A DNA stretch of 7,686 nucleotides from NCBI GenBank assembly GCA_021828635.1, contig JAJZEJ010000768.1, positions 1-7,686 on the forward strand. Reading direction: 5' to 3'. Shown piece after piece: positions 7,006 through 7,686 of this stretch. Source of the stretch: Chloroflexota bacterium. Lineage in GTDB: Bacteria; Chloroflexota; Ktedonobacteria; Ktedonobacterales; Ktedonobacteraceae. The translations under genes and the position numbers were made by a program. Under the pieces are notes generated by a model. That model saw only the letters and a program-made list of their open reading frames with translations, had not been told where the DNA came from and did no database searches. Positions within the stretch are counted from its first letter, which is position 1. Each line of letters starts with the position of its first letter.

Positions 7006-7686
7006 CTATGGCGTGGTAGACGTGATAGGCGTAGTAGGCGTGGCAGACGTAGTGGACGAAACACTCAATTTGAGCCAACCCTCACGAATCTCCTGGGGTA
7101 ACGCAAAGGTTGCTTGCTGATGAGCATTGCTGATGGGAGCCGAACCTGTAGCTGTCTCCCATGACCACTGATAGCCCGCCTCTGTCGGCAATGAGAGATT
7201 GATCTGCCCCACATTGGTAACGATAGGTGTGGAGAGAAACAACACCTCAATAGCTTGCAGGGCTGCGGTATATTGATCTGGCGGAATGGTGATCTCTTTG
7301 GTTGGCAAGACGCCGGAAGTGATATGGGCGGAGCCACGTGGGTCAAGCAGGAGATTCAACACAAGGGGTCTATCCTCCAGAGTGTGCCGCAGTGGTGCCG
7401 GATCGCTCGTCTGCGTTTTTATGTACGGGTCTGTCGTAGAGCCGCTTTGTGACGTATAGAAAATATCGCCTTCGTATCCGCCGCTATCCTGCTCCTTCCA
7501 ATAGCCAACAACACCATCATTGAGTTGCTGGTATTCGCCAACGCGGATAGGGAACTCAACAAACGTAAAGCCGTTGTTATCGCGTATGTCCCGTGCGAGG
7601 TCTTGACGGAAATTGTTCCAGCCCTGATGAATGGCTGGTAGGCCTTGAATTTCCATGTCAAGAGAATCGCGGACCAGCGAGATGGG
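7006..7686 (-). CDS. C-terminal part of an unrecognised protein (226 codons visible, 5' end beyond right edge)
   Basis: The frame is open from the right edge to the TAG at 7008-7006. An ATG at 7656 exists but has no Shine-Dalgarno, and the ten codons before it (PISLVRDSLD) read on smoothly, so the true start is probably outside the window. Visible features: an N-terminal helix-like stretch (GLPAIHQGWNNFRQDLARDI), FPIRVGEYQQLNDGVVGYWKE, RPLVLNLLLDPRGSAHITSG followed by VLPTKEITIPPDQYTAALQA, LPTEAGYQWSWET and QEIREGWLKLS, then a Thr/Pro tail. I have an impression of similar C-terminal domains in very large uncharacterised actinobacterial and Chloroflexota proteins but cannot name the family. 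No catalytic motif, signal or membrane segment is visible in this part. It is separated from the 69-aa gene by 34 nt and is probably co-transcribed with it. Confidence 0.88.
   Translation of the reverse strand, partial: PISLVRDSLDMEIQGLPAIHQGWNNFRQDLARDIRDNNGFTFVEFPIRVGEYQQLNDGVVGYWKEQDSGGYEGDIFYTSQSGSTTDPYIKTQTSDPAPLRHTLEDRPLVLNLLLDPRGSAHITSGVLPTKEITIPPDQYTAALQAIEVLFLSTPIVTNVGQINLSLPTEAGYQWSWETATGSAPISNAHQQATFALPQEIREGWLKLSVSSTTSATPTTPITSTTP
7010..7063 (-). repeat. Degenerate 9-bp tandem repeat encoding a Thr/Ser/Pro tail
   Basis: On the plus strand the units read ggcgtggta, gacgtgata, ggcgtagta, ggcgtggca, gacgtagtg, gacgaaaca: about five clear copies plus a decayed one. They encode the final residues SSTTSATPTTPITSTTP. 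The repeat ends directly at the TAG, so slippage would change tail length without breaking the frame. Confidence 0.7.

Noticed and set aside
6972..7064. Longer start for the 69-aa gene giving a 100-aa product
   Set aside because: It would overlap the upstream gene by 59 nt, translating the 9-bp repeat out of frame as an Arg/Leu-rich segment, whereas a strong Shine-Dalgarno sits just before the ATG at 6971.
1..7686. CRISPR array, tRNA, rRNA, insertion-sequence ends or att sites
   Set aside because: I found no spaced identical repeats, cloverleaf-like segments, transposase motifs or terminal inverted repeats on either strand.

Overview
The window looks like part of a bacterial accessory operon. 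Every credible gene lies on the minus strand, so transcription runs from high to low coordinates, and there is no sign of a plus-strand gene. Base composition is about half G+C by eye, genes are tightly packed, and Shine-Dalgarno sequences are strong. The protein families suggest a large-genome environmental bacterium, with Chloroflexota of the Ktedonobacter type as my best guess. No rRNA or other marker gene is present, so the taxonomy is inference.

Layout in transcription order: (1) 7686-7006, the C-terminal 226 codons of a protein that starts outside the window. It has a conserved-looking domain and a Thr/Pro tail encoded by a 9-bp tandem repeat. (2) 6971-6762, a 69-residue protein whose stop overlaps the next start (ATGA). 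(3) 6765-3655, a 1036-residue protein with an N-terminal LamG-like jellyroll, beta-rich middle domains, and a C-terminal half resembling a phage tail fibre or trimeric adhesin. (4) A 64-nt gap with a perfect 10-bp hairpin. (5) 3590-1, the first 1196 codons of a giant protein still open at the left edge. It consists of about six diverged alpha/beta modules, an Ala/Ser/Thr/Pro linker, and a domain I recognise as DUF6603. This gene is as long as the LamG gene but has no stop codon inside the window, so a search for complete ORFs would miss it.

Same strand, short gaps, a coupled stop/start and good ribosome binding sites at each junction argue for one transcript. The two proteins with visible N-termini that are large have no signal peptide, and none of the visible proteins has a clear transmembrane segment or catalytic motif. 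Together they look like structural or binding components: a glycan- or surface-binding fibre, a small partner, and a giant repetitive protein. They may belong to a phage-tail-like, extracellular contractile injection or other non-Sec surface system. No sheath, tube, baseplate or ATPase gene is visible here, so that assignment is a hypothesis.
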